From Mikania micrantha (taxonomy: Eukaryota; Streptophyta; Magnoliopsida; Asterales; Asteraceae), in assembly GCA_009363875.1 (NCBI GenBank), contig CM018683.1:46737711-46801710 (forward strand): a DNA stretch of 64,000 nt, in the 5' to 3' direction. The notes beneath the pieces are model-generated. The model did not search any database and was not told the origin of the DNA. It saw only the letters and a list, made by a program, of their open reading frames with translations. Positions 40,847-52,465 of the stretch are shown in pieces (position 1 is the first letter of the stretch; every line of letters starts with the position of its first letter). Both the position numbers and the translations under genes were made by a program.

Positions 40847-43800
40847 ATGGCTGGATGCAAGTCAGTGACGAAGAACAACATCTGTGCACATTTGGATCTC
40901 ACCACTCCGAACGCTAGACACTACACTGAGATTATCACATTTCTCAGGCGTTCGAGGATCTTTACTGCCATATCTACTGTTCATGTGCCATACCATTCTC
41001 ATCAACAGGATTTCTGGGTTTCTGCCGATATAGATTGTGAGGTTGAACCTCCTGTTATTCGAGGGAAAGTGCTGGGACATGATGTTGTTATATCGGCTGA
41101 GCATATCAGGAGAGTTTGTGGTTTCCAGGATACACCTGATTAGCCGTATCTGTTAGATCGTTATTTAGTTCATGGCTGCTTTATGAGGTGCAAGTACGAA
41201 GGCGATCTAGGAGCGGGAATCCTGAACAAGGCTTATATGTCTCCACAGTTGAAGTACCTCGCTCATGTGTTGATTCACTGCCTTGGATCTAGGAGAGGAG
41301 GTTTTGATGATATGAGGGAGACAATACAGTGTGCTTTCGTTGCCCTGGTGCTGAACCGACCATTCAACTTCTCTGAGATGGTTTTCACTCATATGAAGGA
41401 GAATGTGGCTTTGAAGGGAGACAAGAAGTTCTTGATGTATCCGAGGTTCTTGCAGCAGTTGATAGATGCACAGTTGCCTGATTTGTCAAAGATCAACGTG
41501 GATATCATTAAGCTGGAGCACATGAATGACCTCACTCTCAACAGAGTGATGTCATACAGAGGCAAGGAGAGGAAGCCTGCAGCTCGATCTTTGTTTGGTC
41601 ATCTTTCTAGGCCTGGTTACATAGCTCCTGTTGGTCGGAGATGGAGGCACGATGATTCTGATTCAAATATGGAGGATATAGTTGTTCCTGATGATGGTGG
41701 TGATGATGATAGTGGTGCAGGTGGTAGTGGTGTTGGTGCTAGTGCTGGTGAGAGCTCAGTTGTTGTGAGCACTGTAGCTGTGAGCACTGTTGGGGTTAGT
41801 GCTGTTGTTGATGTTATTATTACCACTGATGGTGTTAGTACTGTAGATATTGGGGTGACAGGATTGAGTGCAGTTGATGTTGATACAGGTGCTGGAGTTA
41901 GTACATCTATAGATGCTGATGAGGATGTAGATATTGATTCACTGTTGGAGCTGGACTTCATGGCTACTACTACCTCCACAGTGACTACTCCTCTTGATAT
42001 GACAGGCACCACATCTGCAGAGGATAGAGAGGATTCTGATGATTTAGAGGATGTAGGTGGTGAGGCTAGAGATGAGGGTGCTGATAGCTCAGACCCAGAG
42101 GATACTCCTGATGAGTACGAGGATGTTTGGGTAGGTGGAAGGTGGGTGAAGAGGAAGAGGAAAAGGAGTAAAGCTGAGCTGGAGGAGATTACTGATCTTA
42201 CATTCATTCCTGAGTTTGACATCTCTCCTCCCCCTCGTTCTGTTCCAGCTACTGCAGCAGTTACTGTTGCTGCAGTTCAGTCTTCATCATCAGCTGGCAG
42301 GAGGAAGAAAGCTAGATTTCTTTTTCAGAGGAGGTCAGAACTGTCAGTTGCTGCTACTACTGATGTTACATCGGTGGCTCCAACTATAGTTTCTACACTG
42401 AGACAGTCAAGGGCTATTCCATTACGTACCACTATTGCCCCTCTGACCACTCCTATCATTCAGGATCCTATTTTTGTTGCTGCTTCTGCTGGTCCCTCCG
42501 TATCACGAGCTGACACGTTCGTGCCTACTGTTTCAGCTGTGGATCAGCTTAACACTCTGAACAGTATGGTACTCAGACTGATGGAGAGGAACCTGGAACA
42601 TGAAAGGAAGAACATTGAACATGATCTGGTTATCGCTCAACTTACTCAGAGGATAACAGATCAGGATGCATTGTTGCTGTTAGTGCATATTTGTAATTGT
42701 TTGCTATTCAAAAGTTGTATTTATTTTGAATTTTGTAAAAGGTTCGGCTAGTATTGCAAAGGTTCGTTTGGCCCACGAACCTTGGCATGTTAGCGAACCT
42801 ATTGGAGTTGTTAAGGTTAGCGAACCTATAGGCTGTCAAAGGTTCGGCGAACCTTTTGATTGTTTCTCATAGGTTCGTCTAGTGAATCTAAGGGTTCGTT
42901 CAGCGAACCTTAGAGTTCGGCTGGCAAACCTTAGGTTCGGCTAGCAGTAAAAGGTTCGCTGGTCCAGTATCTATAAATAGCAGGTTTGTTTGAAGATCTG
43001 GACAGAACTTTTACAGAACCTTCAGAACTGTATGTTAGAGAATTCTCTGTATTTTCTCTGTGTGAGATTTGAGTTCTTGTAATCATTTGTTGATAATACA
43101 AGAGGTGTTTATTGATTTGCTTGTGTTCTTGATTTTTATACATATTGACTATGGATTCCGCACATAGTTGATAGTTTATAGAGCTTGTGATTCGATCCTG
43201 AACGGTTTTCGTTAAACCAACAGTTGCTTCAAGCTGCAGGTCAGCGAGCAGATCTCAGAGCAAGATCAGCCCAGCAAGAAGAGCAGTTTCTGAAGTACAT
43301 ACGTGAGCACAACCAGCTGGCATTGACGGCCACTGGTTTCAATGAACGAATTTTGTCATTGGAGGCTGAGAATGCTCGTCTTGCTGAACATATTGAAGAT
43401 CTTAAAGACAACACTCCCATACTTGAGGGCACTGCTGATCACTCCGATGATTCAGATTCTGAGAAAGAAAAGGAGGAGGAAGAGGAAGAAGAGGAAGAGG
43501 AATCTGATGAGGAGAATGTTGACTATGAAGATACTGATAAAGATGATGACTCAGACAGAGATGATCAGGATGGATCAGGGAGCGGGTCTTCTGGTTCGTC
43601 AAGTTCAGATGATGATGAGGATGATGATCAAGACCCTCCCCCTCCTGAGATCCGGTCTAAGTCAGTGCATTACAAGAAGAAAGCTCATTTTCCATCTCCT
43701 CCCAAACAGACAGAGCCAGTTGCTACTAAGGAAGTCCAAGCTGTGCCTTTGAGACGTCAACTAGATGAGACACTTACTATGATTCATGACGCTCAAGGCA

Positions 43801-44906
43801 TCATACATCACTCAGTTAGCTATGACAAAGAGGAGGGAGAGATCATACATTGCTTATCAAAGGAGCAGATAGCCGAACTGTTCAGGCTAAATCCAGATGA
43901 GGTTATCACTGATGATACCTCTGTTCCAGTGTTTGATAAGCCTACTCCAGAGGCTTTTGATGATGTAGATGAAGTTATTCTTGAAGACATCACTGACGAA
44001 GAATACCCAAAGTATACATCAGCTGAGGACGAGCTACCAACTTTCACTGATCAGTTTGATCAAGCCACTGAAGATCTACTGATCTGATACTTAGAAGAAC
44101 AAGTTGAGGTTAGCAAAGCTGAAGCTGATGATCAGAAGAGAAGAAAAGAGGAATGGAAGGCCTATTGGGAGGTCTTGAAGAAAGAAAGCACCGTGAAGAT
44201 GCCAGCTACGCACAAGAAAGTCTATAGAACCAAAGGCTACAAGGCTGGAGGTCAAATCTGGAGCTGGGCATACTTTCATGATCTTGGGTGCTATGCTGTG
44301 AAGAGAGAAAGAGGCATTGACTACTTCAAGCATCTTCACAATTTTAAGACGTTGCCCGGTTTTGAAGTCAATCAATTAGCACGTCTGAGGATGCTTTATA
44401 GCGAAGATTCTGGAATGTCAGCCTGGTTTTCTCGACAAATTCAGTATGAGTACAAGAAGAGATGGGTAAACTTCCAGCCACAACAACCTGAAAGATACTA
44501 TCTGCCTGAGATTGATGGTCAGTCAAGGAAGCACAAAGTTCTCCTGAAGTGGCTACCTCCTAGAGTTATGAAGAAGATTCCTTTACGGAAGATGCGTTAA
44601 GACTTTATGGATGGTTTCCGATGGTGGTATTATGACGGACGGACTGGAGAGGCAGTGATTGTATTGTGCAAAAAGAATAAATGGGAGACGGAACGAATTT
44701 TTGAGCCAATGTGGTTGACTAACTTGTCCCACAACGATGTCCTAGCACTTTATCGTCATCATATTTTCTTTGATGTACAGGACATGGTACAGGCACTACA
44801 GTTCATGAGGGTGATCCATCTCTACAGTATATTCAAGATTCATGCTGGAGCGAACTGGAAAGCCATTTCTGAAAAGTATTTCAAGAAAGACACTTCCAAG
44901 GAGTGA
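40847..44906 (+). pseudogene. Copia D accessory ORF (about 1170 codons), broken
   Basis: ATG 40847. The frame runs to TGA 44904-44906 with stops at 41141, 44085 and 44598, and with solo LTR F (42678-43222) inside. The 550-bp insertion shifts the genomic frame by one but spliced-out reading stays in register. Residues 1-230 form the conserved N-terminal domain (HYTEIITFLRRS, DFWVSADID, YMSPQLKYLAHVLIHCLGSR, VALVLNRPFNFSEMVF). A Val/Ser/Thr/Asp-rich region, a basic patch (RWVKRKRKRSK), a coiled coil, an acidic Glu/Asp region (43440-43640) and a conserved Trp-rich C-terminus (WSWAYFHDLGCYAVKR, GFRWWYYDG) follow. No signal peptide or membrane helix is seen, so an envelope role is not supported. 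Function unknown. Confidence 0.75.
42678..43222 (+). mobile_element. Solo LTR F (copia-type) inside the accessory ORF
   Basis: 545 bp from TGTTAGTGC to AAACCAACA, flanked by GTTGC (42673-42677 and 43223-43227). No internal region remains, so two LTRs probably recombined. The upstream half carries AGGTTCG/CGAACCT motifs in both orientations (about ten between 42741 and 42960), including the palindrome AGGTTCGGCGAACCT (42840-42854). TATAAATA at 42972-42979 follows shortly after the last motif. The perfect target duplication suggests a fairly recent event. Confidence 0.9.
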
Positions 44907-44911
44907 ACTAG

Positions 44912-44926
44912 GTCCAAGGGGGAGTT
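44912..44926 (+). promoter_or_regulatory. Copia D polypurine tract
   Basis: CCAAGGGGGAGTT immediately before the 3' LTR (TGTAGATG at 44927). Standard plus-strand primer position. Confidence 0.85.
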
Positions 44927-45555
44927 TGTAGATGCATTATATGTCCCTAGTTCAATTTTGTATTAATCATCATGTAAATTTCAAGTTATATTAATGGAAG
45001 TTGTCTTTATATATTGTTCTTAATGTTTAATGTTGATTATTTGATTGCTTGATATGATATAGTAATGTTTAAGTATGTGCTCTGACCATTCGGGCGAATG
45101 ACTCTACGAATGAAGTCATTCGCCGAATGAACGCCCTAGCGAATGACATAGGCGATTGAATGAGTCATTCGTCGAATGACTCATTCGTCTGACATGTCCA
45201 TTCGGCCAAGTCATTCGCCGAATGAGCTGCTTCGGCCGCTCATTCGGGCGAATGATGACAGCTTATAAATACAAGTTCAAATCATTTCAAACCTAACTTT
45301 TCTGAGTCCTCATTCTTCCTAGTGCCCTCTAGTGTCAAACCCTTGAAGTTTTGAGCGATTCTTGCTGTCCAACTTCGATTCTCAACCCGTGGTGATCGAT
45401 TCTCACTTGCACATTGATTCTACTCTCTCGATTCACCACGGCTGCTTTTGATTTCAATTAGAAAACCCTGGAATAGGATTCCGCACTATTCCAGAGGCTG
45501 TCAAGCAGATTTCCATTGGAACCAGATTGTTTCCAAGCTCCTACGAGGTCCTACA
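44927..45555 (+). repeat. Copia D 3' LTR
   Basis: 629 bp, ends CCTACA followed by the duplication TAATA. The palindrome array and TATA are kept. One substitution makes the upstream ATTCGGGCGAATG a better palindrome than in the 5' LTR. Confidence 0.95.
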
Positions 45556-45560
45556 TAATA

Positions 45561-46343
45561 ATATTGGAGGAATTAATTATTGTGATAATTAATTATAATC
45601 AAATTTTTAAAGTTTAATTCGTTAAACTTTAGACATTTAATTAAATGTTGCTACCTAGTTGCTAGTTAGTAATATGGAGAGTAGTAATTAAATGGTTTAA
45701 TTACTAAAAGAAGTTAATTAGATTAAAAGAGTTTAATTTAAATTAATATGTGAAATAAAATGGTGGGAAACCAATTTTGAATTGGTAATCCAAGATCCTA
45801 TCTTTATGGATCTTCTTTGACTTGAAAAATGGTGGGAATTATTTTGAATTAGTAAATTCAAAATTCCTAGAAAAGTGGATCTACATTTGACTTTAAATCT
45901 AGATCCAACCTACCACTTTTTAAAACACATTTTTTTCACATAACTCTTTCACTCTCCCTCTCTTGGCTCTACACCCTCCTCCCCTCTCCTCTTGGTTTCG
46001 ACCAAACACCATCAAGGAGCCATCACCATAGCCGAACCACCACAAGTGGTTTTGGAGCACACGGTTGTTGCGGTGATACACGATAGAGATCGTGGTTCGT
46101 GATTCAAGTCATCTAGCGAGACTACTATCGAATCCAAGGTGTGTTTTTGGAGATTCTTCATTGAGGTCAATTTTAAACACCCTATGGTTGTTTTTGTTTA
46201 TTCGTATGTAACTGGATTCCTAGTTTTGGGAATTTTGTTTATGAAACAAAATGTGTAACCTAATCGCTTCCGCTACCGTAAAATCTAATTTTATAATTAA
46301 TATGATTAATTAAAAAGTTTAAAGGTTACTACAATTCCCAACA
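45561..46343 (+). repeat. Copia C 5' LTR, second part
   Basis: Continues the LTR interrupted at 19012, from ATATTGGAGGAATTAATT to ATTCCCAACA. Matches 52586-52771 plus 53364-53961 around the MITE, with roughly 3-4.5% difference by eye. Confidence 0.92.
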
Positions 46344-46344
46344 G

Positions 46345-46357
46345 TGGCATCAGAGCC
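46345..46357 (+). other. Copia C primer-binding site
   Basis: TGGCATCAGAGCC, one base (C for T) from the usual initiator Met tRNA complement, one base after the LTR. Confidence 0.9.
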
Positions 46358-47661
46358 GCTTTTACACGCGAATAAACATTTTGTAAATCGATCTTGTGTT
46401 TTATTTGTCAAAAAAAATGTTTTGTTTGACAAAAGATCGAACCTTTGATTGTTTGATTGTGACTATGATGATTTGAGCCCTACGTTTGACCCATTTGAAT
46501 GGTTGTAATGTTTTGGTTTTTCATTTTGATTGGATGTATTTGTTTACGGGTATTTGGACCCGATGTAATAGATTAGATTTCTATTTTTTTGTAAATAGAT
46601 AGAATTTATTTATGTAACCGATCAAATGGATTTGAAGACCAAAATGAAGACATTCAAGGAGCATGAAGATAGAGATCTTGGACCAAGTGGGAGATTACAA
46701 TCAAGGCGTTGATTTGTAAACCTTAGACCTAATTCGGTTTACGTTTAATGGCTCGAACGAAACCGAATAAATTAGATTTTGGCTCAAATCATAGTTATAT
46801 ATTTTTGTTGTTTGTGGTTGTGAATATTTAGGAAATATGAAACTAACAAAAACAAAATATTTGTCATAATTTTAAAAACAATAGTAAATATAAAAGGAGT
46901 TTTATAATTACTATAAAGGCATTTAAATAAAAGGTTATTTTATTTAAACGATAAAACATATTATAAAATATAAGTGTTTATTTTATAATAATATTTTAAA
47001 CCTGTTAGTTTAAAATCGGTTCGCATAAACTACCGACTTAGATTAAAATAGGGTATATAAAATTAATCGAGTCGAGTGTTTGAAAGGAGTTTCAAGCAAA
47101 CACAAACCACATGTAAAATTGAATTTTACTAAAAGAAATTGCACGACTTGTTTCATGCTACAGGTCGTCCAATATGTTTTTGACCCGAATGGTAAATAAA
47201 CATAAAAGAAATCCCAATTATTAAAAATAGATATTCTGCACCATCCTTAATGAGTAACACTTTAACCAATTTATCCGAACCCTCGGTGTTAGAGATTTAC
47301 CCTGCATCCGGGCCTACGGTTTTGGTAAAAGGAAAAATCGCGATTCCTAAGTTACTTAGGCCGGTTTTTCAGTTACAAATTAAGGAGGAATATCACTTAA
47401 AGAGTTAAGTAGGTGCAGTTGGGGTTAAACATACAAATGGTCGACTATACCCGTCAACCAGCCCCAAAACCGAGAGTTGTGTGGAGACACAATTGGTAAT
47501 CGTTACCTACCTGTCTAGTCATAACAATGGAGAGTGCTAAAGCCATTCATTGATTATAACGAAGCAGGATCTCATTCCTAATAAAATATTTTGTGTATGG
47601 GTCATAATATAATTAGGACAAGCATGAAAAATACTAAATTCAATAATGTTGAAATTTGTAG
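46358..47661. other. Copia C leader
   Basis: 1.3 kb of AT-rich leader without coding signal between primer site and gag. I see no motif array comparable to Copia D. Confidence 0.6.
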
Positions 47662-48486
47662 ATGTCTTCTGACACAAACTCCATTAATTCCTCGTTTACT
47701 CTTAAGTCTATCCTTGAGAAGGATAAGCTCAACAACTCCAACTTCATGGATTGGTATCGTAACCTGAGAATTGTTCTCAGGGCAGACAACAAGTTGTATG
47801 TCCTTGAAACACCAATCCCAGAAGAACCTATGAATGCTACGGGTGCAGCCCGTAAAGCCTATGACAAACATGTAGATGATTCTGTTAAGGTTTCTTGCTT
47901 GATGCTTGCTTCCATGATTCCAGAGCTCCAAAAGAGTCTGGAACACATGAAGGCATATGAAATGATTCAGCATCTGTTGGAAATGTTTCAGCAACACAGT
48001 CGACATGAATGCTTTGAAGTGATAATATCACTCTTAGGTTGTCACATGCAAGAAGGTTCTTCGGTTAGTACTCATGTCCTAAAGATGAAGGGTTTCGTTG
48101 ATCATCTAGCACGTCTTGAGTGTCCACTGACAAATGAATTAGCCGAGGATATAATCCTCAATTCATTGCCAAAGTCATATGACCAGTTCACTTTGAACTA
48201 TAATATGAATGCTTGTAACAAGACTATCCCAGAGTTGCATATGATGCTTAAAACTGCTGAGATGAATATAACAGACTCTAACAAATCTGGTTTAGTGCTG
48301 ATGATCAAAGGGGTTCGAGTTGAGAAATTCGAAGGTAAGGGCAAGAAGAGCATGAAAGGTAAGGGCAAGGGCAAAGCGAAGGTTGTTGCCAAGACCAAAC
48401 CTCTAAAGGATGCCAAATGCTTTCATTGTGATGAAACTGTGCATTGGAGGAGAAACTGCCCAAAATACCTAACTGAGACAAAGTAG
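47662..48486 (+). pseudogene. Copia C gag
   Basis: 275 codons from ATG 47662 (MSSDTNSINSS). Typical UBN2 Gag: LNNSNFMDWYRNLRIVLR, IQHLLEMFQ, GFVDHLARLECPL and NSLPKSYDQF. A Lys/Gly-rich basic stretch (KGKGKGKAK) precedes a knuckle CFHCDETVHWRRNC. The second Gly-type position is altered but the CCHC residues are present. The frame ends at TAG 48484-48486; protease follows in another frame. Intact enough to be translated, but its pol is dead. Confidence 0.85.
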
Positions 48487-48499
48487 AAGAAGGGTTCTA

Positions 48500-49783
48500 C
48501 TGCGAGCACCTCAAGTATTTTTGCTATGGAAATCTTCCCTTTTTTCTAGCAAATCTTGGGTGTTTGACACCGGATGTGGTTCTCACATATGCAATGATTT
48601 GCAGGGACTAAGGAAGGTTAGGAAACTGAAAACCAGCGACCTGGAACTCCATGTGGGAAATGGACAAAAGGTTGCAGTCAAGGAAGTAGGAGAATACGTT
48701 CTTTTACTACCTAATGGTTTAGAACTTATTTTAAACAATGTTTGTTTTATTCCTAGTTTGACTAGGAATATTGTTTCAGTTTCAGCTTTGTGTGAACATG
48801 GCTTTAAGTATGCTTTTAATGACAATGGTTATTTTTCTGCATATTTGAATGGTGTGTTTTATTTTGATGCAAAGCCTCATAATGGAATCAATGAGATACA
48901 TGTCCATGCTAATAACGAAATATACAATATCTCTAATAAACGTATGAAATTGGATTTCAATGATACGTACTTATGGCATTGTAGGCTTGGACACATTAAC
49001 AAGAATCGCATGAAGAAACTCCAAACCTCAGGAATATTAGATTCAACTGGTGGAAAGTTGACTAAACAACCCTTTAAAGGGAATAGTCAAAAAGCCAAGG
49101 ATCTACTTGAGATAATACATTCAGATGTATGTGGTCCATTCAGAACCACTACCAGAAATGGAGAAAGATACTTTGTTACATTTACTGATGATTTCAGTAG
49201 ATATGGTTATGTTTATCTTATGAAGCATAAACATGAAACGTTTGAAATGTTCAAGCGATACGAAAACGAAGCACAAAATCAGTTGGGTAAAACAATTAAG
49301 ATACTTCGATCGGATCGAGGAGGTGAATATCTTAGTCAAGAATTTGACGAACATCTGACAAATCGTGGAATTGTTTCACAACTTACTCCCCCTGGAACAC
49401 CACAATTAAACGGTGTGTCTGAAAGGAGAAATCGAACTCTATTAGATATGATTCGATCAATGATGTGTCATACAAACTTACCTCACTCCTTTTGGAGTTT
49501 TGCTCTTGAAACCGCTGCACGAATTGTTAACTTAGCTCCAACAAAGAAAGTTGAAAAGACACCATATGAGATATGGCATGGGAATAAACCCAATGTGTAT
49601 TATCTTAAGGTATGGGGATGTAACGCGTATGTTACACGAGAGTCTCAAGACAAACTAGATCCCCGAGGCGATAAAGTTGTTTTTGTCGGATACCCTAAGA
49701 CAATTGGAATTATTTCTACAATCCCAATGAAAATAGTGTTTTCATTAAGAGGAGAGCTACGTTTTTGGAAAAGGAACTATTAG
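48500..49783 (+). pseudogene. Copia C protease and integrase
   Basis: Protease motif SWVFDTGCGSHICNDLQ starts near 48550 in a frame shifted from gag. The GAG-pre-integrase block has LWHCRLGHINKNRM (the HH half of the zinc site), but the CC half is missing. ILDSTGGKLTKQPF joins without the usual C-x-x-C stretch, a deletion of about a dozen residues. The DDE core is present: IIHSDVCGPF, LRSDRGGEYL and GVSERRNRTL. The frame ends at 49783 after a shift within the VFVGYP region, losing the start of the next segment. Confidence 0.88.
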
Positions 49784-50976
49784 TTAGAGGGATTGGAGAA
49801 AATAATGTGGATTTAGATGAAATCCGTGAATCTCAAATAACCGATACACTAGCTAGTACATCCAGACAACATAGTGATGTTGAACTTGAATCTGAAAGGA
49901 CTCAAGAGATGGATATAACTCCAAGCATCCGTAGAAGTACTAGGGATCGACATGAGCCCGATAGATGTATTGGACTTCATGAAAATGTCGACAGCTTGGT
50001 TGTTGATTAAGCTGAACCTACTTCTTATAAAGATGCCATTATGGATTCCGAATCCACAAAATGGCAGGATGCTATGAATGCAGAGATGCAATCCATGTAT
50101 GAAAACCATGTATGGGACTTGGTTGAACTTCCTCCCGAGTGTTGGACTGTAGGATGTAAATGGATCTTCAAAAGGAAGACCGACATGGATGGAAATGTAC
50201 AAACCTACAAAGCTAGGCTGGTAGCACAAGGCTTCACAGAAACTCAAGGTGTTGATTTTGAAGAAAACTTTTCACCAGTAGCCATGCTTAAATCAATTAG
50301 AATCTTATTAGCCATAGCTGCATATTATGACTATGAAGTATGGCAAATGGATGTCAAAACTGCATTTCTAAATGGACATCTTACTAAAGATGTCTATATG
50401 GTGCAACCTTAAGGTTTTGTAGATCCAAAGAATTCTAATAAGGTTTGTAAGTTGAATAAGTCCATTTATGGATTAAAACAAGCATCTCGGAGTTGCAATA
50501 TTCGTTTTAATCAGAAAATCAAAGAGTTTGGTTTTATCAAGAACGAAGACGAATCTTGTGTTTACAAGAAGGCTAGTGGGAGCTATATTACCTTTCTGAT
50601 CTTGTATGTGGTTGACATACTGATCATTGGAAACAATATACCTATGCTAAAATATGTAAAATCTTGGTTAAGTAAATGTTTCGCAATGAAAGATCTTGGC
50701 GATGCCGCTTATATTCTGGGAAAAAAGATCTATAGAGATAGATCTAGACGACTCATTGGGTTAAGTCAAAGTACATACATTGATAAAGTTCTTAAACGTT
50801 TTTCAATGCAAGATTCCAAGAGAGGAACCTTGCACATGGTACAATACTTAGTAGTAGCCAATCTCTTAAAACTAATAAGGAGAAGAAGAAAATGGAAAGA
50901 CTTCCATATGCTTCTGCAATTGGTTCAATTATGTATGCCATGTTATGTACTAGACCCGATGTATCATTTGCCTTGA
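49765..50976 (+). pseudogene. Copia C reverse transcriptase, active site mutated
   Basis: Carries KWQDAMNAEMQSM, CKWIFKRK, ENFSPVAMLKSIRI, VWQMDVKTAFLNG and, after TAA 50410-50412, LNKSIYGLKQASR. The catalytic box reads YVVD (50605-50616) instead of YVDD, replacing an essential Asp with Val. Further stops (50008-50010) and a frameshift near 50830 follow. Even with the stops read through, polymerase activity is not expected. Confidence 0.9.
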
Positions 50977-51545
50977 GTATAACTAGTAGATACTAGCAAA
51001 ATCTTGGTGAAAGTCATTGGGCTGCTGTGAAGAACATATTAAAGTACTTGCAAAGAACTAAAGATATGTTCTTGATCAATGGAGGAATGGAAGAAGAGCT
51101 GACTGTAAGGTGTTACACAGACGCTAGCTTCCAAACAGATCGAGATGATTCTCGATCACAATCAGGGTATGTGTTTACCCTCAATGGTGGAGCTATCACT
51201 TGGAGGAGCTCGAAACAAAGTGTTGTTGCTCAATCCACGACAGAGTCTGAATACATTGCTGCTTTGGAAGCTGCAAAAGAAGCTGCTTGGATGAAGAAAT
51301 TCATGACTGATCTCGGTGTGGTTCCTAGTATTAGGAAACCAATAAAGATATTATTTGACAACACTAGTGCTATTGCTCAGGCAAAGGAGCCAAAGTCACA
51401 TCATAAGTCAAACCACATACTCAGACAGTTTCACTACATTAGGGAAGTAGTGGAAAGAGGAGACATCAAGATAGACAAAATTCACACAGATCAAAATCTA
51501 GCGGATCCCTTTACTAAGCCTATGCCTCTGTCTAAATACGAGTAG
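50977..51545 (+). pseudogene. Copia C RNase H
   Basis: From 51027 an open frame gives YLQRTKDMFLINGG, RCYTDASFQ (Asp), QSTTESEYIAALEAAKEA (Glu), LFDNTSAIAQAKEP (Asp) and NLADPFTKPM. All catalytic residues appear present. It is separated from RT by a frameshifted stretch (50940-51020). Confidence 0.88.
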
Positions 51546-52465
51546 CATGTTGAGAAGGTAGGTCTTAGGTTTGCTAGTGATTGGATTTGATCTGTATTTA
51601 GTATTTGGGTGCTTTTGAAATAAAGTTACGTTGGATATTTATTTTGATTTAATGGTTAAATGCATAATAAATATTGTTTCTTTATTCGATATTTTGTACG
51701 TTTTAGTATCCTTGAATATGGTATTCTAAATGTTCGTAATCGATCAGATTCATGGGAATCAATCTGAATTAAGACTACTTAAATGCTTGGTTAGTTTATA
51801 AGATAAAAGCTCAAAGTGTTGAGGACCAACATTCATAGACATACATTAGAGAATGATGTCGGACATAACTCGTTCCAAAACTTTCTTCATGGATCATTGT
51901 CATAAGAACTTTTGAATATGGTATGATCTATACATATCCTTATACCTAAGGAGCATATTAGAACTGACATTAGTCTAAGGTCGTTCTTCGATCTTATCTA
52001 ACGATGTTCTGAAAATGGGCAGTAATAAGGATATTTGATTGGGAATGGTTCTGAAACTAAGTGGGAGTTGTATGATGCCGAAGGGATTCTATACTCTTAT
52101 ATGATTAAGAGATGATATTCTGGCGCCCTCGTTAATTTAAACTAGTGTAAATGCATGGCCGTGCTCAAACTAAGAGTAGTTTGTTAGACCATTTTAAATT
52201 GGAGAACGAGAATCAGAATGTTTGAACAACATATGAGAATGAAATGTGATCCATGTCTCATGTTCAAAGAATATCAATTAGAAAGGATAAATAGATAAAG
52301 GTTACCATGGCTATAATTTTAGTTAAGTAAAGCGTTACTTGAACTAAAAGTTTTGTTGACTTTAGAAGTCATACCATGCTAGGGGCAGCGCGATGCAGCT
52401 AGGTGTCCAACACTGTCTACGTTGAAGAAATTATGCGATGAATCGTCCAAGTGGGATCGGGGTAC
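51546..52465. other. Copia C 3' untranslated region
   Basis: No coding signal. Ends with CAAGTGGGA (about 52456-52465), a polypurine-like tract directly joined to LTR-internal sequence ATCGGGG; see the finding on the LTR start. Confidence 0.6.

Larger units (their letters stand above)
19013..45555 (+). mobile_element. Copia D: SIRE-like Ty1-copia element inserted in the Copia C 5' LTR
   Basis: Flanked by TAATA on both sides (19008-19012 and 45556-45560). Its two LTRs are both 629 bp and differ at about 25 positions by my count (4%). Order: LTR, Met-tRNA primer site, leader, gag, protease-integrase-RT, gypsy E insertion within RT, RT-RNase H, spacer with an internal purine tract and promoter-like array, long accessory ORF holding solo LTR F, polypurine tract, LTR. 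Without E and F it would be about 13.7 kb, large for copia and typical of SIRE. Several stops disable it. Confidence 0.93.

Noticed and set aside
41617..42222. 201-residue Ser/Thr-rich reverse-strand ORF
   Set aside because: Shadow of the low-complexity middle of the accessory ORF.
40847..44906. Retroviral envelope gene
   Set aside because: No signal peptide, membrane helix or cleavage site visible; kept as accessory ORF of unknown function.
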